A DNA stretch of 64,000 nucleotides from Caccoplasma sp905210875 (lineage in GTDB: Bacteria > Bacteroidota > Bacteroidia > Bacteroidales > UBA11471). Shown here one piece after another: positions 7,252 to 16,755 of this stretch (the first letter of the stretch is position 1; every line of letters starts with the position of its first letter). The stretch lies in NCBI GenBank assembly GCA_963931635.1, contig OZ007034.1, forward strand, positions 1,488,001-1,552,000, written 5' to 3'. The translations under genes were made by a program, and so were the position numbers. Below the pieces are notes generated by a model. It was not told where the DNA came from. It saw nothing but the letters and a program-made list of their open reading frames with translations, and did not search any database.

Positions 7252-9399
7252 ATGAAAAGAATGCTGTTTTTGTGCTTAATCCTTTCTGTGTGTCTTTCTT
7301 TTACATCCTGTTCGAACGGGAAAAATGAACCCATCAACAGAAAAGAAGTTGTACAGAGAAACAATCCTAAAATCTCAGAGTTCAATGATTTAGCCTCCCT
7401 TTCTGTGGGAAATGGCGAGTTTGCCTACACGGTCGATGTTACCGGTTTGCAGACCTATCCCGAGTTGTATAGTGCCGGTGTACCATTGGGTACGCAATCA
7501 CAGTGGGGGTGGCATTCGTTTGCCAATCCCGAAAATTATCGTTTCGAAGAGACGCTCAAAGAGTATGACTTCGGGCGAGGACATAAAGAGCTCTATGCTG
7601 TACAGTTCAACGAGCCCGGACGTCCTCGTGAAGCGGCCAACTGGTATAGGGTCAATCCGCATCGTCTCCACTTGGGAATTGTCGGCCTGGAAATGACTCA
7701 CGAAGATGGCTCTCCGGTGAAGGTTGAAGAACTTTCCGGAATTAATCAAGAACTTGACTTGTGGAACGGACAAATTCATAGTAATTTCTCGGTCGATGGT
7801 CAGCCGGTTTCGGTTGTGACAGCGTGTGACAGTCTCTACGATGAGATTGGCGCACAAGTTGTTTCGCCTCTCTTCGCCACAGGCCGGGTAGGAGTGAAAC
7901 TCCATTTCCCTTATCCCACCGGAAAGCATGCCGATGATGCTTGTGACTGGACACAGCCCGACAAGCACACCACGACGATCGTGGCCCAAGATGCTCATTC
8001 GGCAACCCTCAAACGTCAGCTCGACGAGACTACCTATTATGTGCGTCTCTCTTGGACGGGCGATGCACAACTCTCAGAGAAGGCTAAACATTACTTCGTA
8101 CTCACCCCGCAATCGGGCGACACGCTTTCGTTTACTTGCCGTTTTACCTCGGCCGAACCGACCGAAGAGAATCTCCCCTACGAAACCCTTCTTGCCTCCG
8201 CTACCCAATATTGGAACAACTATTGGTCGCACGGAGGTATTGTCGATTTTTCGCATTGTAAAGATCCTCGTGCCAAAGAGTTGGAACGTCGCGTCGTGCT
8301 TTCGCAGTATCTCATGGCCATACAGTGCGCCGGCTCGGTTCCCCCGCAGGAGTCGGGTCTTACCTACAACACATGGTTTGGAAAGTTCCATCTCGAGATG
8401 CACTGGTGGCATGGCGTTCATTTTGCTTTGTGGGGACGCCCCGAGTTGCTTGAGCGGAGCTTGGCTTGGTATCGTGATTCAGCCTATACCAACGCACGTG
8501 CCATTGCCGAGCGTCAGGGCTTTGATGGTGTACGTTGGATGAAGATGACCGACCCGTCGGCCGTTGAGGCTCCGTCGAAGGTAGGCTCTTTCCTTATCTG
8601 GCAACAGCCGCATTTTATTTATATGGCCGAGCTTATGTATCGCGCCAATCCCTCCAAGGAGGTGCTCGACCGATATAAAGACTTGGTAGCCGCCACGGCC
8701 GAGTTTATGTATTCATTTGCAACTTACGACGAGCTCGAAGGCCGTTATGTACTCAAAGGTGCCATTCCTGCCCAGGAAACGTTGCGTGCCGCCGAGACGG
8801 TTAATCCTCCATTTGAACTTTCCTATTGGCATTATGCCATCAGCGTAGCTCAGAAGTGGCGCGAGCGTGAAGGCCTTGAACGTAATCCGCAATGGGACGA
8901 GATGCTCGACAAGCTTTCTCCCCTGGCTTACCAGGACGGCCTTTATTTAGCCGCCGAAACAGCTACCGATACTTATAAGGATATACGCTATACCTCCGAC
9001 CACATGGCCGTGTTGGGTGCACTGGGTATTCTCCCCAAGTGTCCGTTGGTGCGCGAAGATATTATGCAGAACACCTTGAATTGGGTGTGGGACAACTGGA
9101 ATTGGGGCAAAACCTGGGGTTGGGACTTTGCCATGACGGCCATGGATGCTGCTCGTCTGGGAGATACCGAGAAGGCTGTCGGCGCTCTCTTGATGGACAA
9201 ACGCACCAATACCTATCTCCCCAACGGTCATAACTATCAGGATTCTCGTCTTCGTGTCTATCTGCCCGGTAACGGAGGCCTCCTTACCACGGTGGCCATG
9301 ATGTGTGCCGGTTGGGACGGTAGTGAAGGCGTAAATCCCGGATTCCCCAAAGATGGCAATTGGGATGTGCGTTGGGAAGGTCTGCAACCTATGCCTTGA
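7252..9399 (+). CDS. Predicted six-hairpin glycosidase-like lipoprotein
   Basis: A 715-residue exported lipoprotein: the signal ends in the lipobox FTSC followed by SNGKNE. I do not recognise a named GH family. The N-terminal third (roughly residues 35-290) looks like an all-beta domain (NDLASLSVGNGEFAYTVDVTGLQ), and the rest is alpha-helical with aromatic, acidic loops like those of (alpha/alpha)6 glycosidases, for example FGKFHLEMHWWHGVHFALWG near residue 380 and WDFAMTAMDAARLGD near 625. This layout recalls GH65/GH95-type clan enzymes. It is first in the uptake operon, so a role in pectic side-chain cleavage is a reasonable inference. Catalytic residues cannot be assigned; Glu and Asp in those two blocks are candidates. 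Confidence 0.65.
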   Translation: MKRMLFLCLILSVCLSFTSCSNGKNEPINRKEVVQRNNPKISEFNDLASLSVGNGEFAYTVDVTGLQTYPELYSAGVPLGTQSQWGWHSFANPENYRFEETLKEYDFGRGHKELYAVQFNEPGRPREAANWYRVNPHRLHLGIVGLEMTHEDGSPVKVEELSGINQELDLWNGQIHSNFSVDGQPVSVVTACDSLYDEIGAQVVSPLFATGRVGVKLHFPYPTGKHADDACDWTQPDKHTTTIVAQDAHSATLKRQLDETTYYVRLSWTGDAQLSEKAKHYFVLTPQSGDTLSFTCRFTSAEPTEENLPYETLLASATQYWNNYWSHGGIVDFSHCKDPRAKELERRVVLSQYLMAIQCAGSVPPQESGLTYNTWFGKFHLEMHWWHGVHFALWGRPELLERSLAWYRDSAYTNARAIAERQGFDGVRWMKMTDPSAVEAPSKVGSFLIWQQPHFIYMAELMYRANPSKEVLDRYKDLVAATAEFMYSFATYDELEGRYVLKGAIPAQETLRAAETVNPPFELSYWHYAISVAQKWREREGLERNPQWDEMLDKLSPLAYQDGLYLAAETATDTYKDIRYTSDHMAVLGALGILPKCPLVREDIMQNTLNWVWDNWNWGKTWGWDFAMTAMDAARLGDTEKAVGALLMDKRTNTYLPNGHNYQDSRLRVYLPGNGGLLTTVAMMCAGWDGSEGVNPGFPKDGNWDVRWEGLQPMP

Positions 9400-9454
9400 C
9401 AAGTACGATTAAAAAGAGATAATTAAATTACATACGGAAAAAACGCGAAGTATT

Positions 9455-11863
9455 ATGAAAAAATGGACTAATCTGTTAGCCTCAGCACTTCTGCTATTCT
9501 TCTTTTCCTGTAATGAAATGGACAAGTATTATGACAATGAGCGTCACTCTACCTCCGTTTCTGTGGGAAATGCTTGGGATTATCTAGAAAGTAGAGGCAA
9601 TTTTACCAGTTTCTTGAGAGCTGCGCAGCGTGCAGGTTATGAAGATTTGGTACGCGGAAAAGGTTTGGCTACGATTTTCGCCCCCGATGACGAAGCGTTC
9701 CAAAAGTATCTTTCCCGCCACGGCTACTCTTCTGTCGAGGAAATACCCGAAGAGGAGTTGCAGAACATGGTGACATACCATCTGCTTTATTACAGCTTCA
9801 AGGCTGATGATTTTATGGAGTATCGCCCCGAAGGTACGAATGTAGAAGACGACTGGATCGGCCTTTACTTTAAGTATCGTACCCGTAGCCGTGATGCGGC
9901 CGAGATGATTTCTGATCCGGCCCGCGACGGTGCCCTCGTCAAGGTGTTCCACCAGGAGAAGTACATTCCTGTGTTTACACCCAATCTCTTCAACTATTAC
10001 AACAACAATGGTTCGAGCGGTTCGAGTGGTGCCATCAATTATAACTATTTCTTTTCACAATACGGCGACAACTTGTGGCAAGGCGACAATTGGGCACCCG
10101 GTGCAGCGCCTTATTTCAGAGTGGCCAATGCCGGTGTGAAGGAATATGAAATCATCACCGACAACGGTTATCTTTATGTGATAGACGATGTTGTTGAGCC
10201 GCTCAAAACCATGTATCAGGCTATAGCATCCGATAGTAAATATTCTATCGTTACCCACGTTTACGACCGTTTCAAATCGCTCAGTTACGATGAAGTCCTG
10301 TCGATGAATTATAACAACCGTGACTCCGCATTTGTTTACAAGCACAACGGTCTCTCGTCTATTGCCTATGAGCGTGTGGGCGTTTCGGTTGTCGGTGGTA
10401 ATACCGAAACAGAGTCTTATTACCTCGGCCCGATGTCGGTAGCATCAAATACGTTGTTTGCTCCGCAGGACGCAGCCATGCAGGCGTTCTATGACAAATA
10501 CTGGGCTCCTTATTATGGAACCAACAATTGGGATTCGGTACGTTTCACGCCGCTTTATGTACTTATGAGCGAGTTGGAAGCCAGCCACCGTCTCTTCGGA
10601 ATATATGGCCCGCTGCTTCCGAGCGAAATTTCAGCAGGAAATGCTGTTACCATGGCCAGCAGAGCTCGTGTCTCTATCAATCCCAGCGAGATACAAGACC
10701 GTTATCTTTGTTCCAATGGTATCGTTTACGGTGTAGACCAGTTGGTTTCTGTTCCCCAATACTTCTATTATGTAACGGCTCCCGCCTTTGTGAATCCTAA
10801 GTACAACATGTTTATGTTGCTTATGGCCAAGTCGGGTGTAATCGATCTTTACACGGCTGCCAACCAGCAGTTCCACGCATTCTATCCCACGCAGGCAATG
10901 TTGGAAGCAACCAGTGTGGGTGGTGAGACGCTTATCTATGAGAATACCAATCCCAATGTCTATGGTGCTGAAGACGTAATCATCTCCGATGGTGAAGGTG
11001 GTACCGTTTCGTTGAGTATGGCCAATTCGGCCAATATCGTTCGCAACCAGATTGCCGACGACATGATTGCGATTCCCAATACCAATGACCGAATTTATTA
11101 CCTCACCAGTGGTTCGTTCAATTACCTCTTCTCTCACGAAGATACCATCTATTCGACCACTACATATAACACCCGTTACGGTCTGCACGGTGATATGCAG
11201 CGTTCGGCCGTTACCTTTAAGGAGATGACCGACCTCGAAGTGCGTAACGGTCATGTTTACGCTCTTGAAGGAGGTAGCCTCGCGTCGGCATTGCTGCCCG
11301 AGTCGCGTACCTTCCAGTCTCTTGCCGTGATTGAGGCACAGGTACCTTGGGAATTCAAGGAAACCACCTACGGTTCGCGTAACTTCTACCAGTCGGGTCT
11401 CCTTTCGTCATTGAACGACTCTACCGAAAATGTCGAAGTGTTTATTTCCATGGAAGCTGAGGGCCCCGGTAATGGTGACCTGCCTCGCTACATCGTACTT
11501 GCACCGAACAATCAGGCTGTGCAGAAAGCATATGACGATGGTTTCATTTCTGCGCGTGGTAGCAAGAACTTCAAAGGTTATATGCCTAACCTCTTTATTT
11601 CAGTTGAAAGAAGCCGCTTGCTCGACTATCCCATGCCCGGCGACGGTCAAGGCACACGCACGCTCTACTCTTTCAACCCGAAAGACGATGGCAGCTTTAC
11701 CTCGGTTCAAATCTCGGATATGGGTTCGTATTTGCAAATTACCGATACCAAGGGTCGCACGGCACGGGTAGTCAATTCTTTCCCGTACATCTATAACGAT
11801 TGCGCCGTGTATATTATCGACAATTACCTCGACTTCGGTGATGGAACTTACGTTGTGGAATAA
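9455..11863 (+). CDS. Fasciclin (FAS1) multi-domain surface lipoprotein
   Basis: An 802-residue lipoprotein (lipobox FFSC, then NEMDKYYDN) built of FAS1-like repeats. The first repeat, about residues 40-245, shows the classic WDYLESRGNFTSFLRAAQRA start and LATIFAPDDEAFQKYL block, closing with NGYLYVIDDVVEPL. Diverged repeats follow at about 248-430 (TLFAPQDAAMQAFY, NGIVYGVDQLV), 445-635 (FHAFYPTQAMLEA, NGHVYALEGGSL) and 640-800. FAS1 domains mediate adhesion and carbohydrate or protein contacts. It starts 56 bp after the glycosidase-like gene and ends 7 bp before SusC, so it belongs to the transporter operon, probably as a surface glycan-binding or scaffold component. Specific ligand unknown. 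Confidence 0.82.
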   Translation: MKKWTNLLASALLLFFFSCNEMDKYYDNERHSTSVSVGNAWDYLESRGNFTSFLRAAQRAGYEDLVRGKGLATIFAPDDEAFQKYLSRHGYSSVEEIPEEELQNMVTYHLLYYSFKADDFMEYRPEGTNVEDDWIGLYFKYRTRSRDAAEMISDPARDGALVKVFHQEKYIPVFTPNLFNYYNNNGSSGSSGAINYNYFFSQYGDNLWQGDNWAPGAAPYFRVANAGVKEYEIITDNGYLYVIDDVVEPLKTMYQAIASDSKYSIVTHVYDRFKSLSYDEVLSMNYNNRDSAFVYKHNGLSSIAYERVGVSVVGGNTETESYYLGPMSVASNTLFAPQDAAMQAFYDKYWAPYYGTNNWDSVRFTPLYVLMSELEASHRLFGIYGPLLPSEISAGNAVTMASRARVSINPSEIQDRYLCSNGIVYGVDQLVSVPQYFYYVTAPAFVNPKYNMFMLLMAKSGVIDLYTAANQQFHAFYPTQAMLEATSVGGETLIYENTNPNVYGAEDVIISDGEGGTVSLSMANSANIVRNQIADDMIAIPNTNDRIYYLTSGSFNYLFSHEDTIYSTTTYNTRYGLHGDMQRSAVTFKEMTDLEVRNGHVYALEGGSLASALLPESRTFQSLAVIEAQVPWEFKETTYGSRNFYQSGLLSSLNDSTENVEVFISMEAEGPGNGDLPRYIVLAPNNQAVQKAYDDGFISARGSKNFKGYMPNLFISVERSRLLDYPMPGDGQGTRTLYSFNPKDDGSFTSVQISDMGSYLQITDTKGRTARVVNSFPYIYNDCAVYIIDNYLDFGDGTYVVE

Positions 11864-11881
11864 TAAAATATGATATACACT

Positions 11882-14800
11882 ATGAAAATAACACGGAAAA
11901 TATACCTTTTGCTGCTCGCGTTTGTAGTATCTCAGGCTATGGCGGCGCAGACGGTTTTGACCGGTAAGGTATTGGAGAAAGCTTCGGGCGAACCTCTTGC
12001 CGGCGCCAGCGTCTTTGTCCAAAACAAAGATGAACGTACTTTGGCCAGTGTGCTTGTCGATGCCAATGGCGAGTATCGTATCAGAATTCCCGATGAGCAG
12101 GACCTTGTCATCAATTTCTCGTTCATCGGTATGGAGACCTATAAGGTGAAGTACACCGGACAAAAAGTTCTGAATGCATCCTTGACCGAAGAGAGTCATA
12201 CTCTTGAAGAGGTGAGCGTTTCGGCACAGCGTGTACAACGAAACCAGATGGGTCTTACCCCACGTGAAGAACTTGGTGCCGTGCAGCGCATGAGCATGGA
12301 AGGCCTTGAAACAGCCCCTGTAACATCGGTGGCCGAAGCCCTGCAAGGTGCCCTCTCCAACGTCGACATTGTGACCGGTGCCGACCCCGGTTCAAACAGT
12401 ACCATTCGTATTCGTGGTACCCAGACCCTCAACGGTAATGCCGACCCCCTTATCGTGGTCGACGGGGTGCCCTATCCTGTTGAAGTAGACGATGACTTCG
12501 ATTTTGCTTCGGCTTCGACCGATGACTACTCCAACCTCCTTGATATCTCACCTGCCGATATTGAATCGATCGAAGTATTGAAAGATGCCCAGGCTACGGC
12601 CATGTGGGGTACCAAAGGTGCCAACGGTGTGCTTGTCATCAATACCAAGAAGGGTGCCAAAGGAAAGATTTCTTTCTCATTCAATACCAGTGCCGAGGTG
12701 CGCAAAGAGGCAAGCACATATCCTCTCCTCAATGCCGCTCAGTATGTTTCCATGGTGCAAGACGCCCTTTGGAACTCTATCAACGACGTAGGTTACACCG
12801 AAGGTATGACCGAATATCTGCCTCTCATCAACTCCGATGAAATCAACTTCAATCCGGCCGGTCTTCTCTTCAATGAGTACAACGTCGATACCAACTGGCT
12901 CGACGAGGTTTCCCGCATCGGTTACAACACCGACAACACCTTCTCCATGTCGGGTGGTGGTGACAAGGCAACCTACCGTCTCTCTCTGGGTTACCTCAAG
13001 GAGACCGGTACTACCATCGGAACCGACCTCCAACGTTTCTCGACCCGTTTCAACATGCACTATGCATTCTCCAAGAAGTTGGACATCTCCTCCGATTTCT
13101 CTTTCACCTATAATATCCGTAATTCCAGCTGGTCAGAGAAAGTAAACAATAAGGAACCGTCATCACCCCGTAGCATTGCCATCACCAAGATGCCGCAAGA
13201 AAGTCCCTATGTGATGACTGAGGACGGTTCGGCCCGTACCGATACTTACTTCACCCCCTACGAAGATTTCGGCATGACTTTTGTCGATGACCGCAATTAC
13301 AACCCGGTGGCTATGGTCAATGAAGCTGTAAACCGTTTGGATTCGTATCAGACGCGTATCACGTTCCAGCTCCATTACGAGATACTTCCCGTGCTCCATT
13401 ACTATGGTACCGTAGCCCTCACGGCCAACAACAAGCGTACCAAGAAATATATCCCCAACGAGGTGACAGGTGTACCTTGGGTGAGCACCACCGACTATGC
13501 CGTGTCCAACGACTGGTATAACCGTGCTTCCGACGTGACCAGCGACCAGCTTTATCTCTATACCGAGAACCGTCTCGTCTATATGCAGACATTTAACGAA
13601 ATACACCGTATTGTTGCTTCGGGTATCCTGCAAATCGAGCAGACCTCTGAGACCGGTTACGGTGCACAGACAGCCGGTAACGCCTCGTATTATCTTTCCG
13701 ACCCCTCGACCGGTGGTTACATTGTCGGCCTCAGCAGCAGCGAAGCTACGCGTCGCAGCCTGTTGTCAAACTTCTCGGCACAGTATAACCTTTACGACCG
13801 TTACATGTTCAACGCCACCTTCCAGGTAGAAGGCTCTTCGGCTCTTCCCAGCCACACCCGCTGGGGTATCTTCCCCACCTTCGGTATCGGTTGGCAATTG
13901 GGCGACGAGCCGTTCATGATGAATCAGGATTTTATTTCCCTTTGCAAGTTGCGTCTCAGTTGGGGTCAGACCGGTAACGCCCCCTCGGGTACCTCACCCT
14001 ATGTAGGTACGTTTAGTGCCAACTCATCGGGTTACCTCAATATGTCCTCTATCTATCCTTCGCGCATACAGCTCGATAATATCGATTGGGAGGTTGTAGA
14101 CAAGTGGAACGCCGGTGTCGACTTCGGTATCCTCAACGATAAGGTCCTGTTCACGGTCGACCTCTACAAAAACGTTACCAACAACCTGTTGCAGAAAGGT
14201 ATGAAATTACCTACCTCTACCGGTTTCAGCAAACTCGAATGGTTCAACTCCGGTAAGATGACCAATCGTGGTTGGGAGTTCCGTGTTGACCTCAACGATA
14301 TCGTGAAGACCAAAGACTGGCGGTTCACCTTCTCGTTCAACATTTCTCAAAACGAGAACAAAGTCAATGAGTTCCCCTCGAACCTTGACATGGAAACCTA
14401 CGAGTTCGGTAACGGAAACTATGCTTACCTTATCATGGCCGGTAACCCCCTCGGTTCATTCTACGGCTATCGTTACAAAGGCGTTTATCAGAATGTAGAC
14501 GATACTTATGCTCGTGACCTCAACGGTAACTATATCTATGATATCGACGGCAAACATGTGATTATGTCGAACGGTACCCAACAGGTATATCCCGGTGATG
14601 CCAAGTACGAAGATATCAACGGCGATGGTGTCATCGATGCCAACGATATTGTTTACCTCGGCAATTACAGTCCTAAAATCCTCGGTGGTTTCAACTTCCG
14701 TCTCTCTTACAAGAACTGGCAACTCTCGGCCAACTTCCAGGGCCGTGTAGGTCAGAAAGTATTCAACCAGACTCGTCTCAACTCCGAGCAGATGCGTGGC

Positions 14801-15178
14801 AACAGCAACCAAAGTACCGCCACTCTGCGTCGTTGGCGTAACGAGGGCGATATTACCGATATGCCCCGTGCACTTTATGGCCGCGGTTACAACTCTCTGG
14901 GTTCCGACCGTTACATCGAAGATGCTTCGTTCTTGCGTATGAAGACCATCACGTTGAAATATTCATTCCCGAGAAACCTCACGCGCAAAATGCACCTTTC
15001 GGCATTTGACCTTTACGTCACCGCTTATGACCTTCTCACCTTCACCAAGTATTCGGGACAAGACCCTGAAGTGGGAGAGAAGAAAATTGACGACGCTGGT
15101 ATCATCCGTCTTGCGGTTGATGGTGCATCGACACCCAAGCCTATCCGTGTGAAATTTGGTATTAATCTCCGATTCTAA
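11882..15178 (+). CDS. SusC/RagA-family TonB-dependent outer-membrane transporter (first pair)
   Basis: TonB-dependent channel that imports large glycans with its SusD lid. I take the ATG at 11882 because it begins a clean signal peptide (MKITRKIYLLLLAFVVSQAM); an in-frame ATG at 11870 adds four residues. After the signal comes a carboxypeptidase-regulatory-like domain (LTGKVLEKASGEPLAGASVF), then the plug with RIRGTQTLNGNADPLIVVDG, then the barrel ending FGINLRF with terminal Phe. Near the C-terminus DINGDGVIDANDIVYLG looks like a calcium-binding loop, common in SusC proteins. About 1098 residues. It is 12 bp from its SusD. Substrate inferred to be a rhamnose- or galacturonate-containing pectic glycan. 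Confidence 0.93.
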   Translation: MKITRKIYLLLLAFVVSQAMAAQTVLTGKVLEKASGEPLAGASVFVQNKDERTLASVLVDANGEYRIRIPDEQDLVINFSFIGMETYKVKYTGQKVLNASLTEESHTLEEVSVSAQRVQRNQMGLTPREELGAVQRMSMEGLETAPVTSVAEALQGALSNVDIVTGADPGSNSTIRIRGTQTLNGNADPLIVVDGVPYPVEVDDDFDFASASTDDYSNLLDISPADIESIEVLKDAQATAMWGTKGANGVLVINTKKGAKGKISFSFNTSAEVRKEASTYPLLNAAQYVSMVQDALWNSINDVGYTEGMTEYLPLINSDEINFNPAGLLFNEYNVDTNWLDEVSRIGYNTDNTFSMSGGGDKATYRLSLGYLKETGTTIGTDLQRFSTRFNMHYAFSKKLDISSDFSFTYNIRNSSWSEKVNNKEPSSPRSIAITKMPQESPYVMTEDGSARTDTYFTPYEDFGMTFVDDRNYNPVAMVNEAVNRLDSYQTRITFQLHYEILPVLHYYGTVALTANNKRTKKYIPNEVTGVPWVSTTDYAVSNDWYNRASDVTSDQLYLYTENRLVYMQTFNEIHRIVASGILQIEQTSETGYGAQTAGNASYYLSDPSTGGYIVGLSSSEATRRSLLSNFSAQYNLYDRYMFNATFQVEGSSALPSHTRWGIFPTFGIGWQLGDEPFMMNQDFISLCKLRLSWGQTGNAPSGTSPYVGTFSANSSGYLNMSSIYPSRIQLDNIDWEVVDKWNAGVDFGILNDKVLFTVDLYKNVTNNLLQKGMKLPTSTGFSKLEWFNSGKMTNRGWEFRVDLNDIVKTKDWRFTFSFNISQNENKVNEFPSNLDMETYEFGNGNYAYLIMAGNPLGSFYGYRYKGVYQNVDDTYARDLNGNYIYDIDGKHVIMSNGTQQVYPGDAKYEDINGDGVIDANDIVYLGNYSPKILGGFNFRLSYKNWQLSANFQGRVGQKVFNQTRLNSEQMRGNSNQSTATLRRWRNEGDITDMPRALYGRGYNSLGSDRYIEDASFLRMKTITLKYSFPRNLTRKMHLSAFDLYVTAYDLLTFTKYSGQDPEVGEKKIDDAGIIRLAVDGASTPKPIRVKFGINLRF

Positions 15179-15190
15179 CAATTTACCGAT

Positions 15191-16747
15191 ATGAAGAAGA
15201 CACACATATATTTACTTGCGTCCGTTCTTACTTTCTCGGCCGTGTCGTGTAACGACTGGATGAATGTCGACCCCGCCGGCCAGCAGAACGCGACCAACTA
15301 TTGGGCCAACGCCGGTGAGGTGGAAGCCGTCCTCGGTACGGCCTACCGCAACATGCGCACGGCTGTGACCAACCGCACCTATATCAACTGGGGCGAGATG
15401 CGTGGTAACGGCCTTGGCGTGCTTGAAACCAATGCTTATGATATCCGCACGGGTGATATTTTGCCCTCTAATGCCCTCTGCAAGTGGTCCGATCTTTATA
15501 ACGTTATCGGCATGGCCAATTCCGTTATCGATTATGCCCCTACCGTTGTAGAGAAAGATGCTTCCTTCACCGAAGGCGAGATGCGTTCCATTGTGGCCGA
15601 GGCCCATTTCTTGCGCGCCCTCAGTTACTTGACTCTTGTGCGCACTTTCAAAGATGTACCCTATGTCACTCACTCCTATGTGACCGACGATGCTAACTTC
15701 TGGCTTCCCAAAACCGACGGCGATTCCATTCTCCGTGCGGAGTTGGCTCTCATGCAGCCCTATCTTGAGAATGCCCGTGAGTTTTTCCCTGATGAGGCCG
15801 ACAACAAGGGCCGTGCCACCCGCTGGGCTCTCTATACTGTGATGGCCGACATGTACCTGTGGCTCAGTGCCTCAGATTATGACAGCGGCAATTCGGCCAG
15901 CGATTTGCAGAATTGCATCAATTGCTGCGACGCCGTTCTCACTTCGGGCCGCGTGGGTCTTATCGATGGTTCACTGTGGTTTACCAATTTCTTCCCCGGC
16001 AACAGCAACGAAAGCATTTTCGAGTTGCAGTTCTCCAATGCCTTGGCTCAGACCAACTCGTTTATGTCGTGGTTTGGCGGTACTGATGAAGCCCTTACGG
16101 CCTCTTCGGGTCAGTATTACTACGTAAGCACCGTCAGTCTCTTCCGTTTTGCCTCATGGCTCACCCCCGGTGATGTGCGCGGCGATGGTGCCTCGTATGC
16201 CTCTACCACTTCGACCGTTCCCCAAACAACGGTGTGGAAATTCTACGGTAGCGATACACAGAATACGGCCCGCAACGATACAGAGAACGACCAGAACTGG
16301 ATTATCTATCGTTTGGCCGAGGTATATCTCATGAAAGCCGAAGCTCTTGCTTTGCAAGGCGACCTTGATGGTGCTCTGGCTGCTCTCAATGAAGTGCGTG
16401 AGCGTGGTGGCAGTGAGCCCCTCGAAAGAGCGCAATACGGTAGCAAATATGCCGTTATTGAAGCTATCATTAATGAACGCAGCATAGAATTCCTTGGCGA
16501 AGCCAAAAACTGGTATGACCTTCTGCGTACCGGTTTGCGTTACCAGGATCCCGAGTTCGGCTCGCTTTATCAGCAATTGTTCTTCGACGAAGCTGTCAAC
16601 GGACTCCCCTCGGTGTCGGCTGCCCTTGTTCGTTCCAAGTTGAGACGTAACATTCCCTACTCTTGGTATCTGCCTATCCATACCGATGAATTGGCTGCCA
16701 ACCCCAGCTTGGTACAAAATCCGGCTTATGCTAACTTAGGTGACTAA
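15191..16747 (+). CDS. SusD/RagB-family surface glycan-binding lipoprotein (first pair)
   Basis: Surface lipoprotein that caps the SusC channel encoded 12 bp upstream. The 518-residue protein has the lipobox SAVSC followed by NDWMNVDPAGQQNATNYW, a typical SusD start where TNYWAN matches the conserved tryptophan region. TPR-like helices follow (AEAHFLRALSYLTLVRTFKD near residue 138; YRLAEVYLMKAEALALQGDL near 372) and the C-terminal signature SIEFLGEAKNWYDLLRTGLR near 435 is a SusD hallmark. It binds the glycan at the cell surface and hands it to SusC. The next gene, a FAS1 lipoprotein, begins 8 bp later. Confidence 0.93.
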   Translation: MKKTHIYLLASVLTFSAVSCNDWMNVDPAGQQNATNYWANAGEVEAVLGTAYRNMRTAVTNRTYINWGEMRGNGLGVLETNAYDIRTGDILPSNALCKWSDLYNVIGMANSVIDYAPTVVEKDASFTEGEMRSIVAEAHFLRALSYLTLVRTFKDVPYVTHSYVTDDANFWLPKTDGDSILRAELALMQPYLENAREFFPDEADNKGRATRWALYTVMADMYLWLSASDYDSGNSASDLQNCINCCDAVLTSGRVGLIDGSLWFTNFFPGNSNESIFELQFSNALAQTNSFMSWFGGTDEALTASSGQYYYVSTVSLFRFASWLTPGDVRGDGASYASTTSTVPQTTVWKFYGSDTQNTARNDTENDQNWIIYRLAEVYLMKAEALALQGDLDGALAALNEVRERGGSEPLERAQYGSKYAVIEAIINERSIEFLGEAKNWYDLLRTGLRYQDPEFGSLYQQLFFDEAVNGLPSVSAALVRSKLRRNIPYSWYLPIHTDELAANPSLVQNPAYANLGD

Positions 16748-16755
16748 TCATAGAA

